This document shows, piece after piece, positions 1 to 6,373 of a stretch of DNA of 6,639 bases. The position numbers and the translations under genes are program-made. The stretch lies in NCBI GenBank assembly GCA_900553225.1, contig USCV01000057.1:1-6639 (forward strand), given 5' to 3'. The notes below the pieces were generated by a model. It saw only the letters and a program-made list of their open reading frames with translations. It did no database searches and was not told the DNA's origin. Each line of letters opens with the position of its first letter. Positions within the stretch are counted from its first letter, which is position 1. The stretch comes from an uncultured Clostridium sp. Lineage in GTDB: Bacteria; Bacillota; Clostridia; TANB77; CAG-508.

Positions 1-614
1 TAAATAAAAATGAACAAATAATAAATAAACAAGAAATTAATTTAAATTTAATTAAATTAGAAAAAGAAAAAATAATAAACAATTTAGAAGATTTAATTAA
101 TTTTGAAGAAGAGTTGGAGAGTTTAAAACAAGAATATGAAGATTTAATTAATAAGAATAATATAATTAATAAGGCAAGAGAATTTTTACAAATAGCCTAT
201 GAAAAGATGAAAAATAATGTAACACCTAAATTTACTGCAAATTTATCTTCAAACATAGAAAAAATATCTAATGGAAAATATAATAAAGTTTCAGTTAATG
301 ATGAAAAAGGAATGATAGTTGAAATTCCAAGTGGAGAATATGTATCTGCTGAAAAGTTAAGTGCTGGAACAATAGAGCAATTATATTTATCTCTTAGATT
401 ATCTATGGTAAAAGAAATATCTGAAGAAACAATGCCAATCATTTTAGATGAAGCATTTGCATATTATGATGACGAAAGGTTAGAAAATACATTAAAGTTT
501 ATTGCTCAAACTTTTAATGGAAATCAAATATTACTATTTACATGTTCACACAGAGAAGAGGAAATTTTAAATAGAATTGATAAAGAGTACCAATTAATTG
601 AGCTAAATTCTTGA
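1..614 (+). CDS. YhaN/SMC-like AAA (ABC-type) ATPase, C-terminal part (5' truncated by window)
   Basis: This is the last ~203 residues of a larger ATPase. The frame (codons starting at base 3) is open to the left edge, so the TTG at 114 is not the real start. The first ~75 residues are rich in Lys, Glu, Leu and Asn, as expected for the end of a long coiled coil. A C-terminal ABC head follows: signature loop LSAGT (codons 357-371), Walker B PIILDEA with the Asp at 447 and catalytic Glu at 450, a D-loop-like YYDDERL, and an H-loop His in TCSHREEE (549-551). The LSxGTxEQLYLSLR pattern is typical of the YhaN / RecF-SMC-like group rather than canonical SMC (LSGGE). In known systems these ATPases pair with a YhaO/SbcD-type nuclease in DNA repair or membrane-associated complexes; any partner would lie outside the window. 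The family is clear, the exact subfamily less so. Confidence 0.85.
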   Translation, partial: NKNEQIINKQEINLNLIKLEKEKIINNLEDLINFEEELESLKQEYEDLINKNNIINKAREFLQIAYEKMKNNVTPKFTANLSSNIEKISNGKYNKVSVNDEKGMIVEIPSGEYVSAEKLSAGTIEQLYLSLRLSMVKEISEETMPIILDEAFAYYDDERLENTLKFIAQTFNGNQILLFTCSHREEEILNRIDKEYQLIELNS

Positions 615-639
615 ACATTTAACGTTTTGGGTGTATAAT
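611..639 (+). promoter_or_regulatory. Sigma-A-type promoter for prfA
   Basis: The sequence reads TTGAAC (611-616), a 17-base spacer, then a perfect TATAAT (634-639). The -35 box overlaps the TGA stop of the upstream ATPase (612-614). The expected start near 646 would leave a leader of about 30 nt carrying GAGGAG (661-666) before the prfA ATG. Assignment rests on consensus match and optimal spacing only. Confidence 0.75.
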
Positions 640-675
640 AAGAATGTTGAAAATTAAAAAGAGGAGAAAAGAAAG

Positions 676-1737
676 ATGTTTCAGAAATTAGAGGACGTAG
701 AAAAGAGATATGAAGAACTAACAAAAAAAATAAGTGACCCTGAAATAATATCAAAACAAAACGAGTGGCGAGAATATATGAAAGAACATGCGGAAATTGA
801 GCCAATTGTTGAAAAATTTAGAGAATACAAAAAAACAAAGGAAAGTCTTGAAGAAGCAAAAGAAATGCTAAACGATCCTGAATTAAAAGAGCTTGCAGAA
901 ATGGATATGCTTGAAGCAAAAGAAAAGTTGCCAAAAATCGAAGAAGAATTAAAGTTATTATTAATTCCTAAAGATAAGGATGATGATAAAAACATTATAT
1001 GCGAAATAAGAGGCGGAGCAGGAGGAGAAGAAGCAGCTCTTTTTGCAGGAACTTTATTTAGAATGTATTCAATGTATGCAGAAAAAAAGCACTGGAAATT
1101 AGAAGTATTAAATGAAAATGAAACAGGACTTGGTGGCTATAAAGAAATTTCCTTTATGGTAACAGGAAAAGGAGCATATAGTAGACTTAAGTTCGAAAGC
1201 GGTGTTCATAGAGTACAAAGAGTTCCAGATACAGAAAGCAGTGGAAGAATTCATACTTCAACTGCAACAGTTGCAGTACTTCCAGTTGTTGAAGATGTTG
1301 AAATAGATATAAATCCAGCAGATATAAAAATGGAAGTGTATAGAGCATCAGGTGCAGGTGGACAGCATGTTAATAAAACATCATCAGCCGTAAGATTAAT
1401 ACATGAACCAACTGGTATTGTTGCAGAATGTCAAACAGAAAGATCTCAAGTTCAAAATAGAGAGTACGCAATGAGATTATTGCGTTCAAGATTATACGAA
1501 AAAGAAAAGGAAAAGCAAGATGCAGAGCTTGCAAATGAAAGAAAATCACAAGTAGGAAGTGGAGATAGAAGCGAAAAAATACGTACATATAACTATCCAC
1601 AAGGACGTATAACAGACCATAGAATTGGACTTAGCATATATCAAATGGAAGACTTTTTAAATGGAAATTTAGATGAAATGATTGATAATTTGATTGCAGC
1701 TGATAGAGCAGAAAAGTTAAAGGGAAATGAAGAATAA
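676..1737 (+). CDS. prfA: Peptide chain release factor 1 (RF1)
   Basis: RF1 recognises UAA and UAG in the ribosomal A site and triggers peptidyl-tRNA hydrolysis. The 353-residue product is close to the usual ~360. It has an N-terminal helical region (about 1-100), the PCRF domain starting near IRGGAGGEEA (111-120), the codon-reading tripeptide of PxT type as PDT (184-186) inside VQRVPDTESSGRIHTS, and the catalytic GGQ (228-230) in GAGGQHVNKTSSAVR. PxT rather than SPF separates it from RF2. In the family the GGQ glutamine is methylated by PrmC; no prmC gene is in the window. The ATG at 676 is supported by GAGGAG 9 nt upstream. The gene has its own promoter and ends in tandem stops (TAATGA) before a strong terminator, so it is probably transcribed alone. 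It is visibly less AT-rich than the accessory genes further right. Confidence 0.98.
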   Translation: MFQKLEDVEKRYEELTKKISDPEIISKQNEWREYMKEHAEIEPIVEKFREYKKTKESLEEAKEMLNDPELKELAEMDMLEAKEKLPKIEEELKLLLIPKDKDDDKNIICEIRGGAGGEEAALFAGTLFRMYSMYAEKKHWKLEVLNENETGLGGYKEISFMVTGKGAYSRLKFESGVHRVQRVPDTESSGRIHTSTATVAVLPVVEDVEIDINPADIKMEVYRASGAGGQHVNKTSSAVRLIHEPTGIVAECQTERSQVQNREYAMRLLRSRLYEKEKEKQDAELANERKSQVGSGDRSEKIRTYNYPQGRITDHRIGLSIYQMEDFLNGNLDEMIDNLIAADRAEKLKGNEE

Positions 1738-1783
1738 TGAAGTGAACCCTTCTGGGTAGACATTAAATAAAAAGGAACCTTGT

Positions 1784-1815
1784 AAAAAGAGAAAAGCATA
1801 TGCTTTTCTCTTTTT
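1784..1815 (+). terminator. Intrinsic terminator after prfA (palindromic, bidirectional)
   Basis: A perfect 16-bp inverted repeat is centred between 1799 and 1800. The left arm reads AAAAAGAGAAAAGCAT, and the right arm is its exact complement and ends in TTTTT (1811-1815). The A-run on the left makes it work in either direction. It follows the prfA stop by 46 bases. The group II intron begins 6 bases after it, which matches the known preference of class C introns for terminator hairpins. Confidence 0.9.
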
Positions 1816-2195
1816 ATGTAGGTGTGCCCAGCATGGGCAACAACTTGTGGGTGAAAGTCCCATATAGTGCCTGATAGTGGCGAACTATTAGCGAATGACA
1901 AGGGTGTCCATCGTGAGGCAGAAATCACATATAAGGCTGAATTGAGCTGGGCGAGTTTGCCTAACAAAACAAAGCCCAATAGCTATCCAAGGATCATACA
2001 GTAAATGTGGCAGATATATGAGAGGAAAGTTGTTGTTCTTACCTGGGAAGGTCTGATATTTTGGAAATACCTTGAACTAGGTATGAAAATGCTAGTAGTG
2101 ATATTAGAGTGAAATATCAGAAGTCAGCAGAAGTCATAGTAGCAAATTGGATATATACAATTTGTGAAGGACTGAACGATAGGAGGATTTTTTTT

Positions 2196-2405
2196 ATGAA
2201 AGGTAATCAAAAATACGATAATGGTAGACAACTTCATACTGAAGACTATCTACAAGAGAATAAGTTGGAAACTAAAGGTAATGTAGAAGTATCTAGTATT
2301 TTTACTGTGCCCTCATTGGGCAACAAAAGGAGAAAAGTGGAAACCAAAACCACACATAAAATCCTATCAAAAGCTAAAGAGAAAACTAGAACAATTAACA
2401 AATAG
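2196..2405 (+). pseudogene. Group II intron reverse transcriptase/maturase, N-terminal fragment
   Basis: The ATG at 2196 follows a perfect AGGAGG (2181-2186) with a 9-nt gap, as in intact intron-encoded proteins. The first ~35 residues (MKGNQKYDNGRQLHTEDYLQ, then ENKLETKGNVEVSS) look like the usual N-terminal leader of clostridial class C intron RTs. After about residue 36 (base ~2300) family resemblance is lost: the frame reads through the deletion junction into out-of-frame sequence and stops at TAG (2403-2405). None of the RT finger/palm motifs, including YADD, is present. Reading the frame back to a GTG at 2109 would put the protein start inside intron RNA domains II/III, so I reject that start. 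The functional N-terminal part ends well before 2405. Confidence 0.8.
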
Positions 2406-2766
2406 AAGTTGGAGTATAAGTTTAGATAAAAGAATAAAACAAATAAACTATTTAGTAAGGGGATGGATAAATTATTTTAGAATAGCGAATATGAAAACCG
2501 CAATAACGAAAATAGACGAACATCTAAGGATGAGAATAAGAGTTATAATATGGAAGCAATGGAAGATACCGAAAAGAAGAACTAAAGCATTAATACAAAT
2601 AGGAGTAAAGCCAGAACTAGCTAAAACAATATCATATACAAGGAAAAGTTATCAATTAATATGCAAGACGGACTGGTTAAAATTTGCTATAAATATAGAA
2701 AGATTAATAAAAAATTATAATTATTCTAAGGTCATAAATAAGCACTTTATTAATAAACTTATATAA
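2338..2766 (+). pseudogene. Group II intron reverse transcriptase/maturase, C-terminal fragment (maturase domain X)
   Basis: This is a +1-frame continuation of the maturase. From the Trp codon at 2338 it reads WKPKPHIKSYQKLKRKLEQL, then a region ending in RGWINYFRIANMKTAITKID and later RVIIWKQWKIPKRRTKAL. This is the GIIM/domain X segment that binds intron RNA, about 142 residues to TAA at 2764-2766. The frame is open back to about 2287, but family-like sequence begins only around 2332-2338. No HNH endonuclease follows, as expected for class C. An intact protein is roughly 420 residues, so about 240 residues holding RT motifs 0-7 are missing between the two fragments. The ATG at 2491 is an internal methionine and not a start. 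The last ~25 residues are unusually Asn/Lys/Ile-rich and may be drifting. Confidence 0.85.
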
Positions 2767-2792
2767 AGTTTGTTAGTAAAGGAGTTTTTATT

Positions 2793-3280
2793 TTGCAAGG
2801 ATTATTAAAAACAACGCTAATTGGTTTATTTTTTGGTACTTTTGGTACTACTTTAGGTGGAATTATTGGAGTGTCTTTTAAAAATACTTCAAATAAATTT
2901 TTAGGATTTATTCTCTCACTTGCTTCAGGATTAATGACTGGAATTGTATGTTTTGATTTGATTCCAGAAGCATTAAATATATCTTCTATTATATATGTAC
3001 TTATTGGAATTGCATTCGGTATAGTTACTATGATTGCTTGTGATATTTTTGTTAATAATAAGTTTAAAAATACTAGAGGAAGCTTTAGAAACGCAAATAG
3101 TATGCTAAAAACAGGAATTATAATTAGCATTGGTCTTGCTCTTCATAATTTTCCAGAAGGTTTGGCTATTGGTTCTGGGTTTGAGGCATCACTTGTGCTT
3201 GGATATTCTCTTGCTGTTGCTATTGCCCTGCATGATATACCTGAAGGTAGATTTCAAAGTAGACAGTATGCGAGATAAAA
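2793..3280 (+). pseudogene. ZIP-family metal (zinc) transporter, 3'-truncated
   Basis: ZIP proteins import Zn2+ or other divalent metals across the cytoplasmic membrane and normally have eight membrane segments. Here the TTG at 2793, with GGAG (2781-2784) 8 nt upstream, opens a 161-residue frame with about five hydrophobic segments: residues ~5-28, 36-61, 65-87, 106-130 and 134-150. The metal-site motifs of segments IV and V are present as HNFPEG (118-123) and HDIPEG (147-152). Homology stops at Gly152 (codon 3246-3248), and ten unrelated residues (RFQSRQYAR after the Gly) precede TAA. Segments VI-VIII are absent and not found elsewhere in the window. The coding part that remains shows no other damage, so the break may be recent. 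No promoter is evident between the intron relic and this gene. It may have been transcribed from upstream or lost its promoter with the intron's 3' end. Confidence 0.85.
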
Positions 3281-3304
3281 CAATTTGAATTTGATATAAA
3301 TACT

Positions 3305-3344
3305 TAAATTTCAGAGTTCAAAAAAATTTTGAAATTTATTTTTT
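3305..3344 (+). terminator. Weak intrinsic terminator-like hairpin
   Basis: TAAATTTCA (3305-3313) pairs exactly with TGAAATTTA (3330-3338), followed by six T (3339-3344). A competing inner hairpin is TTCAAAA (3317-3323) with TTTTGAA (3327-3333). The stem is almost all A-T, so it would be a poor terminator. It lies between the broken ZIP gene and the rhuM promoter, where a terminator is plausible. Confidence 0.4.
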
Positions 3345-3348
3345 AATA

Positions 3349-3377
3349 TTGACAAAAACAAATGTTTCATGTAAAAT
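3349..3377 (+). promoter_or_regulatory. Sigma-A-type promoter for the rhuM gene cluster
   Basis: A perfect TTGACA -35 (3349-3354), a 17-base spacer and TAAAAT as -10 (3372-3377) lie about 70 bases before the rhuM start. It is the only near-consensus promoter I see in front of the four-gene block, so it probably drives the whole unit. Confidence 0.75.
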
Positions 3378-3445
3378 TAAGAAAATTATAAAAGACATTA
3401 AAAACGCAATTAAATAGAAAATAAGTTTTGAAAGGAGTTTGCATA

Positions 3446-4438
3446 ATGGACGGTGAGTTAAATGAGAAAAATAGTTTTATAATATATACAACAGATGATG
3501 GACAAGTTGATATTGAAGTAAGATTAGAAGATGAAAATGTATGGCTTACTCAAAATTCAATGGCTGAATTATTTGACACAACTAGAAATAATATAACAAT
3601 GCATATAAAAAATATCTTTGAAGAAGGAGAATTGCAAGAAAAATCAGTTAGTAAGGAATCCTTACTAACTGCCAAAGATGGAAAAAATTATAAAACAAAA
3701 TTTTATAATTTGGATTTAATTATATCAGTGGGATATAGAGTAAAATCAGTTCGAGGTACGCAATTTAGAATATGGGCAAATAAATTGATAAAAGAATATC
3801 TAATAAAAGGATATAACCTTAATGTTAAAAGATTCAAAAATAATGGTGGTGGAACATATTTTGAAGAAGTATTAGAAAAAATTAGAGATATCCGTTCATC
3901 TGAAAAAGTATTTTGGAGAAAAATATTGGACATTTATGCGACTAGTGTAGATTATGATGCGAAAAATGAACAAACAAGAGAATTTTTTAAAACAGTTCAA
4001 AACAAAATGCACTATGCTGTTCATGGCAATACGGCAGCAGAAGTAATATTTAACAGAGTAGATAGTGAAAAAGATAATATAGGATTAACAAATTTCAAGG
4101 GAAACATGCCTACCAGAGCAGAAACAGAAATTGCTAAAAATTATTTAACTGAAAAAGAGATGGATTTATTAAATAGAATGGTGTCAGCATATTTAGATGT
4201 TGCAGAGATTAATGCGTTAAATATGCATGCAATGACGATGAAAGAATGGGTAAAAGAACTAGATGGATTTTTAACTATGACTCATAAAGACATATTAGAA
4301 GGAGCAGGAACGATATCTCATGAAAAAGCATTAGCCAAAGCTCATGAAGAATATGATAAATATATGAAAAATCATTTAACACAAGCAGAAAAAGATTATT
4401 TAGAAATAATGGGTGAAGACATTAAAAAATTGAAATAA
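3446..4438 (+). CDS. RhuM-family protein (virulence RhuM / DNA-binding-like)
   Basis: The 330-residue product matches the RhuM family, named from a Salmonella SPI-3 gene and common in genomic islands, often near restriction-modification genes. Its biochemical activity is not settled. The N-terminal half carries family hallmarks: VWLTQNSMAELFDTTRNNIT (32-51), which looks like a helix-turn-helix, and FYNLDLIISVGYRVKSVRGT (86-105) followed by QFRIWAN. The C-terminal half is helical and charged and includes NKMHYAVHGNTAAEVIFNR and an HEKALAKAHEEYDKY segment. No membrane segments or signal peptide are seen. I chose ATG 3446 because AAAGGAG (3431-3437) lies 8 nt upstream; the in-frame TTG at 3428 overlaps that site. 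It is the first gene of a same-strand set and follows a consensus promoter. Role here is unknown; a regulatory or defence-associated function is only inference from where the family occurs. Confidence 0.9.
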   Translation: MDGELNEKNSFIIYTTDDGQVDIEVRLEDENVWLTQNSMAELFDTTRNNITMHIKNIFEEGELQEKSVSKESLLTAKDGKNYKTKFYNLDLIISVGYRVKSVRGTQFRIWANKLIKEYLIKGYNLNVKRFKNNGGGTYFEEVLEKIRDIRSSEKVFWRKILDIYATSVDYDAKNEQTREFFKTVQNKMHYAVHGNTAAEVIFNRVDSEKDNIGLTNFKGNMPTRAETEIAKNYLTEKEMDLLNRMVSAYLDVAEINALNMHAMTMKEWVKELDGFLTMTHKDILEGAGTISHEKALAKAHEEYDKYMKNHLTQAEKDYLEIMGEDIKKLK

Positions 4439-4518
4439 TACAGGAGCTAATTATCATTCAAAGGATAAAAAAAGTGAAAGATAACTAGTAATTTGTTAAA
4501 TAGATTGGAGATGTAATT

Positions 4519-5157
4519 ATGGCTTTTGATTATAAAAAAGAATATAAGGAATTCTATATGCCAAAGAATAAACCTAGTATAGTAGAAATTCCTAAAATGA
4601 ATTATATAGCAGTTAGAGGAGCAGGAAACCCTAACGAAGAAAACGGAGATTATAAAAATACAATAGGATTATTATATGGTATTGCTTATACAATAAAAAT
4701 GAGCTACAAAGGAACTCATAAAATAGATGGTTTTTTTGAATATGTTGTTCCACCATTAGAAGGATTTTGGTGGCAAGATGGATTAAAAGGTAGCATTGAT
4801 TATAATAATAAAAATACTATGCACTTTATATCTATTATTAGATTACCAGACTTTGTAACCAAAGAAGATTTTGAGTGGGCTATTGAAGAAGCAACGAGAA
4901 AGAAAAAACAAGACTTTTCAAGAGTCGAGTTTTTAACTTATGATGAAGGACTATGTGTTCAATGTACGCACTTAGGTTCTTATGATGACGAACCAACAAC
5001 AGTTAATTTAATGCATGAATATATGAAAGAAAATGGCTATGAATTAGATATAACTGATGAAAGATACCATCACGAAATATATTTAAGCGATCCAAGAAAA
5101 TGTGATGTTAATAAATTAAAAACAGTTATAAGACACCCAATTAAAAGGATTAAATAA
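4519..5157 (+). CDS. GyrI-like small-molecule-binding domain protein
   Basis: This is a stand-alone 212-residue member of the GyrI-like / effector-binding superfamily, the COG4832-type group without a DNA-binding domain. These cytosolic proteins bind hydrophobic or cationic small molecules; a few relatives hydrolyse reactive natural products, so binding, sequestration or hydrolysis are all possible here. Visible features are the opening FDYKKEYKEFY, PSIVEIPKMNYIAVRGAGNP (19-38), LLYGIAYTIKM (51-61), and the aromatic pocket stretch EYVVPPLEGFWW (74-85), followed by an ISIIRLPDFVT strand and a second half with CTHLGSYDDEP and HHEIYLSDPRK. The ATG at 4519 has GGAG (4507-4510) 8 nt upstream. It follows rhuM by 80 bases with no terminator between them, so cotranscription is likely. 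The substrate cannot be read from the sequence. Confidence 0.85.
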   Translation: MAFDYKKEYKEFYMPKNKPSIVEIPKMNYIAVRGAGNPNEENGDYKNTIGLLYGIAYTIKMSYKGTHKIDGFFEYVVPPLEGFWWQDGLKGSIDYNNKNTMHFISIIRLPDFVTKEDFEWAIEEATRKKKQDFSRVEFLTYDEGLCVQCTHLGSYDDEPTTVNLMHEYMKENGYELDITDERYHHEIYLSDPRKCDVNKLKTVIRHPIKRIK

Positions 5158-5192
5158 TTAGATAAATAGTAATTGGTAAAGGAGATTTTTTT

Positions 5193-5222
5193 GTGAAGAA
5201 AAAAAAGAAAAGGACAAAGTAA
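5193..5222 (+). CDS. Possible 9-residue Lys-rich mini-ORF or relic gene start
   Basis: AAAGGAG (5178-5184), as good a ribosome binding site as any in the window, is followed 8 nt later by GTG and the codons for MKKKKKRTK, then TAA. It sits in the 90-base gap between the GyrI-like and Nudix genes and stops 25 bases before the Nudix ATG. It could be a translated leader affecting the downstream gene, the remaining start of a deleted gene, or chance in A-rich DNA. Nothing shows that it is expressed. Confidence 0.25.
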   Translation: MKKKKKRTK

Positions 5223-5247
5223 GTTGTAGGGGAGGTAAGATTTAAAT

Positions 5248-5673
5248 ATGGATAAATTTAAAGAGATAAGACCTGTTGTACTTGGCATAGTAAAAAAAGA
5301 TAATAAAATTTTAGTTAGTGAAGGGTATGATAAAACTAAAAATGAAATATTCTATAGAAGCATAGGTGGTGGTATTGAATTTTTAGAAAATAGTAAAGAC
5401 GCTTTAAAAAGAGAATTTAAAGAGGAACTTAATATAGATATTAATGTAGGAGAATTTTTGGGTATTTCTGAAAATATATTTACTTATAACGGAAAAAATG
5501 CACATGAATTAATATTATTTTATAATGTCGATATAAATAATTTTGATTATAAAGAAAAATATCATATAGTTGATGATAATTGTGAAAATGATGCAATGTG
5601 GATAGATATAGATAACTTTATAAATGGAGAGTTAAAAATATATCCAAAAGAAATATTTAATTATTTAAAATAA
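5248..5673 (+). CDS. Nudix hydrolase
   Basis: Nudix enzymes hydrolyse nucleoside diphosphates linked to another group, using Mg2+ or Mn2+. The 141-residue product is a single Nudix domain. The Nudix box G-x5-E-x7-R-E-U-x-E-E is complete: Gly41, Glu47, Arg55, Glu56, Glu59 and Glu60 within GGGIEFLENSKDALKREF (40-57) and KEELNI (58-63). The usual Gly near the end of the box is Asn62. Before it come strands RPVVLGIVKKDNKILVSEGY, and after it FLGISENIFTYNGKNAHELI. The substrate is unknown; the fold resembles small stand-alone MutT-like proteins. The ATG at 5248 follows AGGGGAGG (5228-5235) with a rather long 12-nt gap. It is 90 bases after the GyrI-like gene and 24 bases before the NTP pyrophosphatase gene, so coupling with the latter is likely. 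Pairing with a HAM1-like enzyme suggests nucleotide clean-up or modified-nucleotide turnover, which is inference. Confidence 0.92.
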   Translation: MDKFKEIRPVVLGIVKKDNKILVSEGYDKTKNEIFYRSIGGGIEFLENSKDALKREFKEELNIDINVGEFLGISENIFTYNGKNAHELILFYNVDINNFDYKEKYHIVDDNCENDAMWIDIDNFINGELKIYPKEIFNYLK

Positions 5674-5697
5674 CAGATAATAATTGGAGTGATTGAA

Positions 5698-6273
5698 ATG
5701 GAAAAAGAAATAATTTTTGTAACACATAACAAAGGAAAAGCTAAATCAGCAGAGAAATACTTTAAGAATATAAAATTAAGTACAATTGATTTTGAGTTAG
5801 ATGAACCACGAAGTGATGATATACAAGAAATTGCAAAGTCAAAAGTCTGTCAAGCCTATGAAATGGTGAAAAAATCTTGCATTGCATTAGATACGGATTT
5901 TAGAATTGATGAGTTGAATGGTTTTCCAAGAGCTTTTGTTAATTTTTCATTAGAAACAATTGGAATAGATGGAATTTTAAAATTAATGGAAAATAAAAGT
6001 AATAGAACATGTGCATTTAATGAATGTTTAGCATATCATGATGGAAAAGAAATACATTATTTTTATGGAAAGCATCCTGGTAATTTATCAAATAAAATTC
6101 AAGGACAAGATAGAAAAGAAAAATGGTCTGATTTATGGTATATTTTTAAACCTAAAGGTTTTGATAAAACTTTAGCAGAAATGAATGAACAGGAAAGAGA
6201 TGATAGAAGGTCTATAGATGGTTCTTATTCTGCTATGGAAAAATTTGCAGAATGGTATCAAGAAAATAATTAA
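5698..6273 (+). CDS. Divergent HAM1/RdgB-like non-canonical purine NTP pyrophosphatase
   Basis: Family members convert ITP, dITP or XTP to the monophosphate plus pyrophosphate and so keep deaminated purines out of DNA and RNA. The 191-residue product (family usual ~195-200) has the N-terminal substrate loop IIFVTHNKGKAKSAEKYF (5-22), the IQEIAKSKVCQAYEMV helix (42-57), the metal/active-site region as CIALDTDFRIDELNGFP (61-77), where typical enzymes have DSGL-x-V-x-x-L-x-G-x-PG, and a C-terminal GFDKTLAEM segment followed by DDRRSIDGSYSAMEKFAEW. Several usually conserved residues differ: DSGL is DTDF, the PG-x-YS-A-R segment is PRAFVNF, the GWDPIF-type strand is LWYIF, and the terminal SHR is replaced by DRRS. 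The fold is well supported but substrate specificity may be altered. ATG 5698 has TTGGAG (5684-5689) 8 nt upstream; the GTG at 5689 overlaps that site. It is the last gene of the unit before a terminator-like repeat. Confidence 0.85.
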   Translation: MEKEIIFVTHNKGKAKSAEKYFKNIKLSTIDFELDEPRSDDIQEIAKSKVCQAYEMVKKSCIALDTDFRIDELNGFPRAFVNFSLETIGIDGILKLMENKSNRTCAFNECLAYHDGKEIHYFYGKHPGNLSNKIQGQDRKEKWSDLWYIFKPKGFDKTLAEMNEQERDDRRSIDGSYSAMEKFAEWYQENN

Positions 6274-6373
6274 GGATAACGACAACTTACAAGTTATAAA
6301 TTAAAATAGTATGTTTGTGTACTGTTATTTTGCATTTAGTCACATTACTATTTATAAAATTACGTATAAGCTT

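Larger units (their letters stand above)
1822..2766 (+). mobile_element. Degenerate class IIC (bacterial C) group II intron, missing RT core and domain V/VI
   Basis: The 5' end GTGTG (1822-1826) fits the group II GUGYG consensus. From memory, the next ~360 bases follow the Oceanobacillus iheyensis class IIC intron: an initial hairpin GCCC-AGCAT-GGGC, GTGAAAGTCCC, GAGTTTGC plus TAACAAAACAAAG (1953-1974), TTCTTACC followed by GGGAAGGTCTG (2036-2055), CAGCAGAAGTCATAGTA (2125-2141) and GGACTGAACGAT (2169-2180). Domain II looks intact: CTGATATTT (2053-2061) pairs with AAATATCAG (2112-2120) around an inner hairpin. Domain III has CAAATTG (2143-2149) pairing with CAATTTG (2158-2164). The domain IV maturase gene is deleted internally. 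No 34-nt domain V hairpin or domain VI lies between the maturase stop (2766) and the next start (2793). The element should be unable to splice or move on its own. The right boundary is uncertain, since the true 3' end is gone. Confidence 0.88.

Noticed and set aside
114..614. A complete 166-residue protein starting at TTG 114
   Set aside because: The same frame is open to the left edge and continues the coiled-coil pattern, so the protein starts outside the window.
1641..1979. Minus-strand 112-residue frame across the end of prfA and the intron 5' region
   Set aside because: It overlaps prfA, the terminator and structured intron RNA, has no recognisable domain and no good ribosome binding site; it is a shadow frame.
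2109..2405. 98-residue frame starting at GTG 2109
   Set aside because: Its first 29 codons lie in group II intron RNA domains II and III. The real translation start is ATG 2196 with AGGAGG, and the tail past ~2300 is out of frame with the maturase.
2759..3130. Minus-strand 123-residue hydrophobic frame opposite the ZIP gene
   Set aside because: Hydrophobic reading opposite a membrane protein gene is expected. The + strand carries the HNFPEG and HDIPEG motifs and a ribosome binding site.
4439..5247. Integron-like gene cassettes with attC sites between the four accessory genes
   Set aside because: One GTTAAAT resembling an attC core is present near 4495, but no paired inverse core, no imperfect palindrome and no repeat of the same sequence in the other gaps was found.
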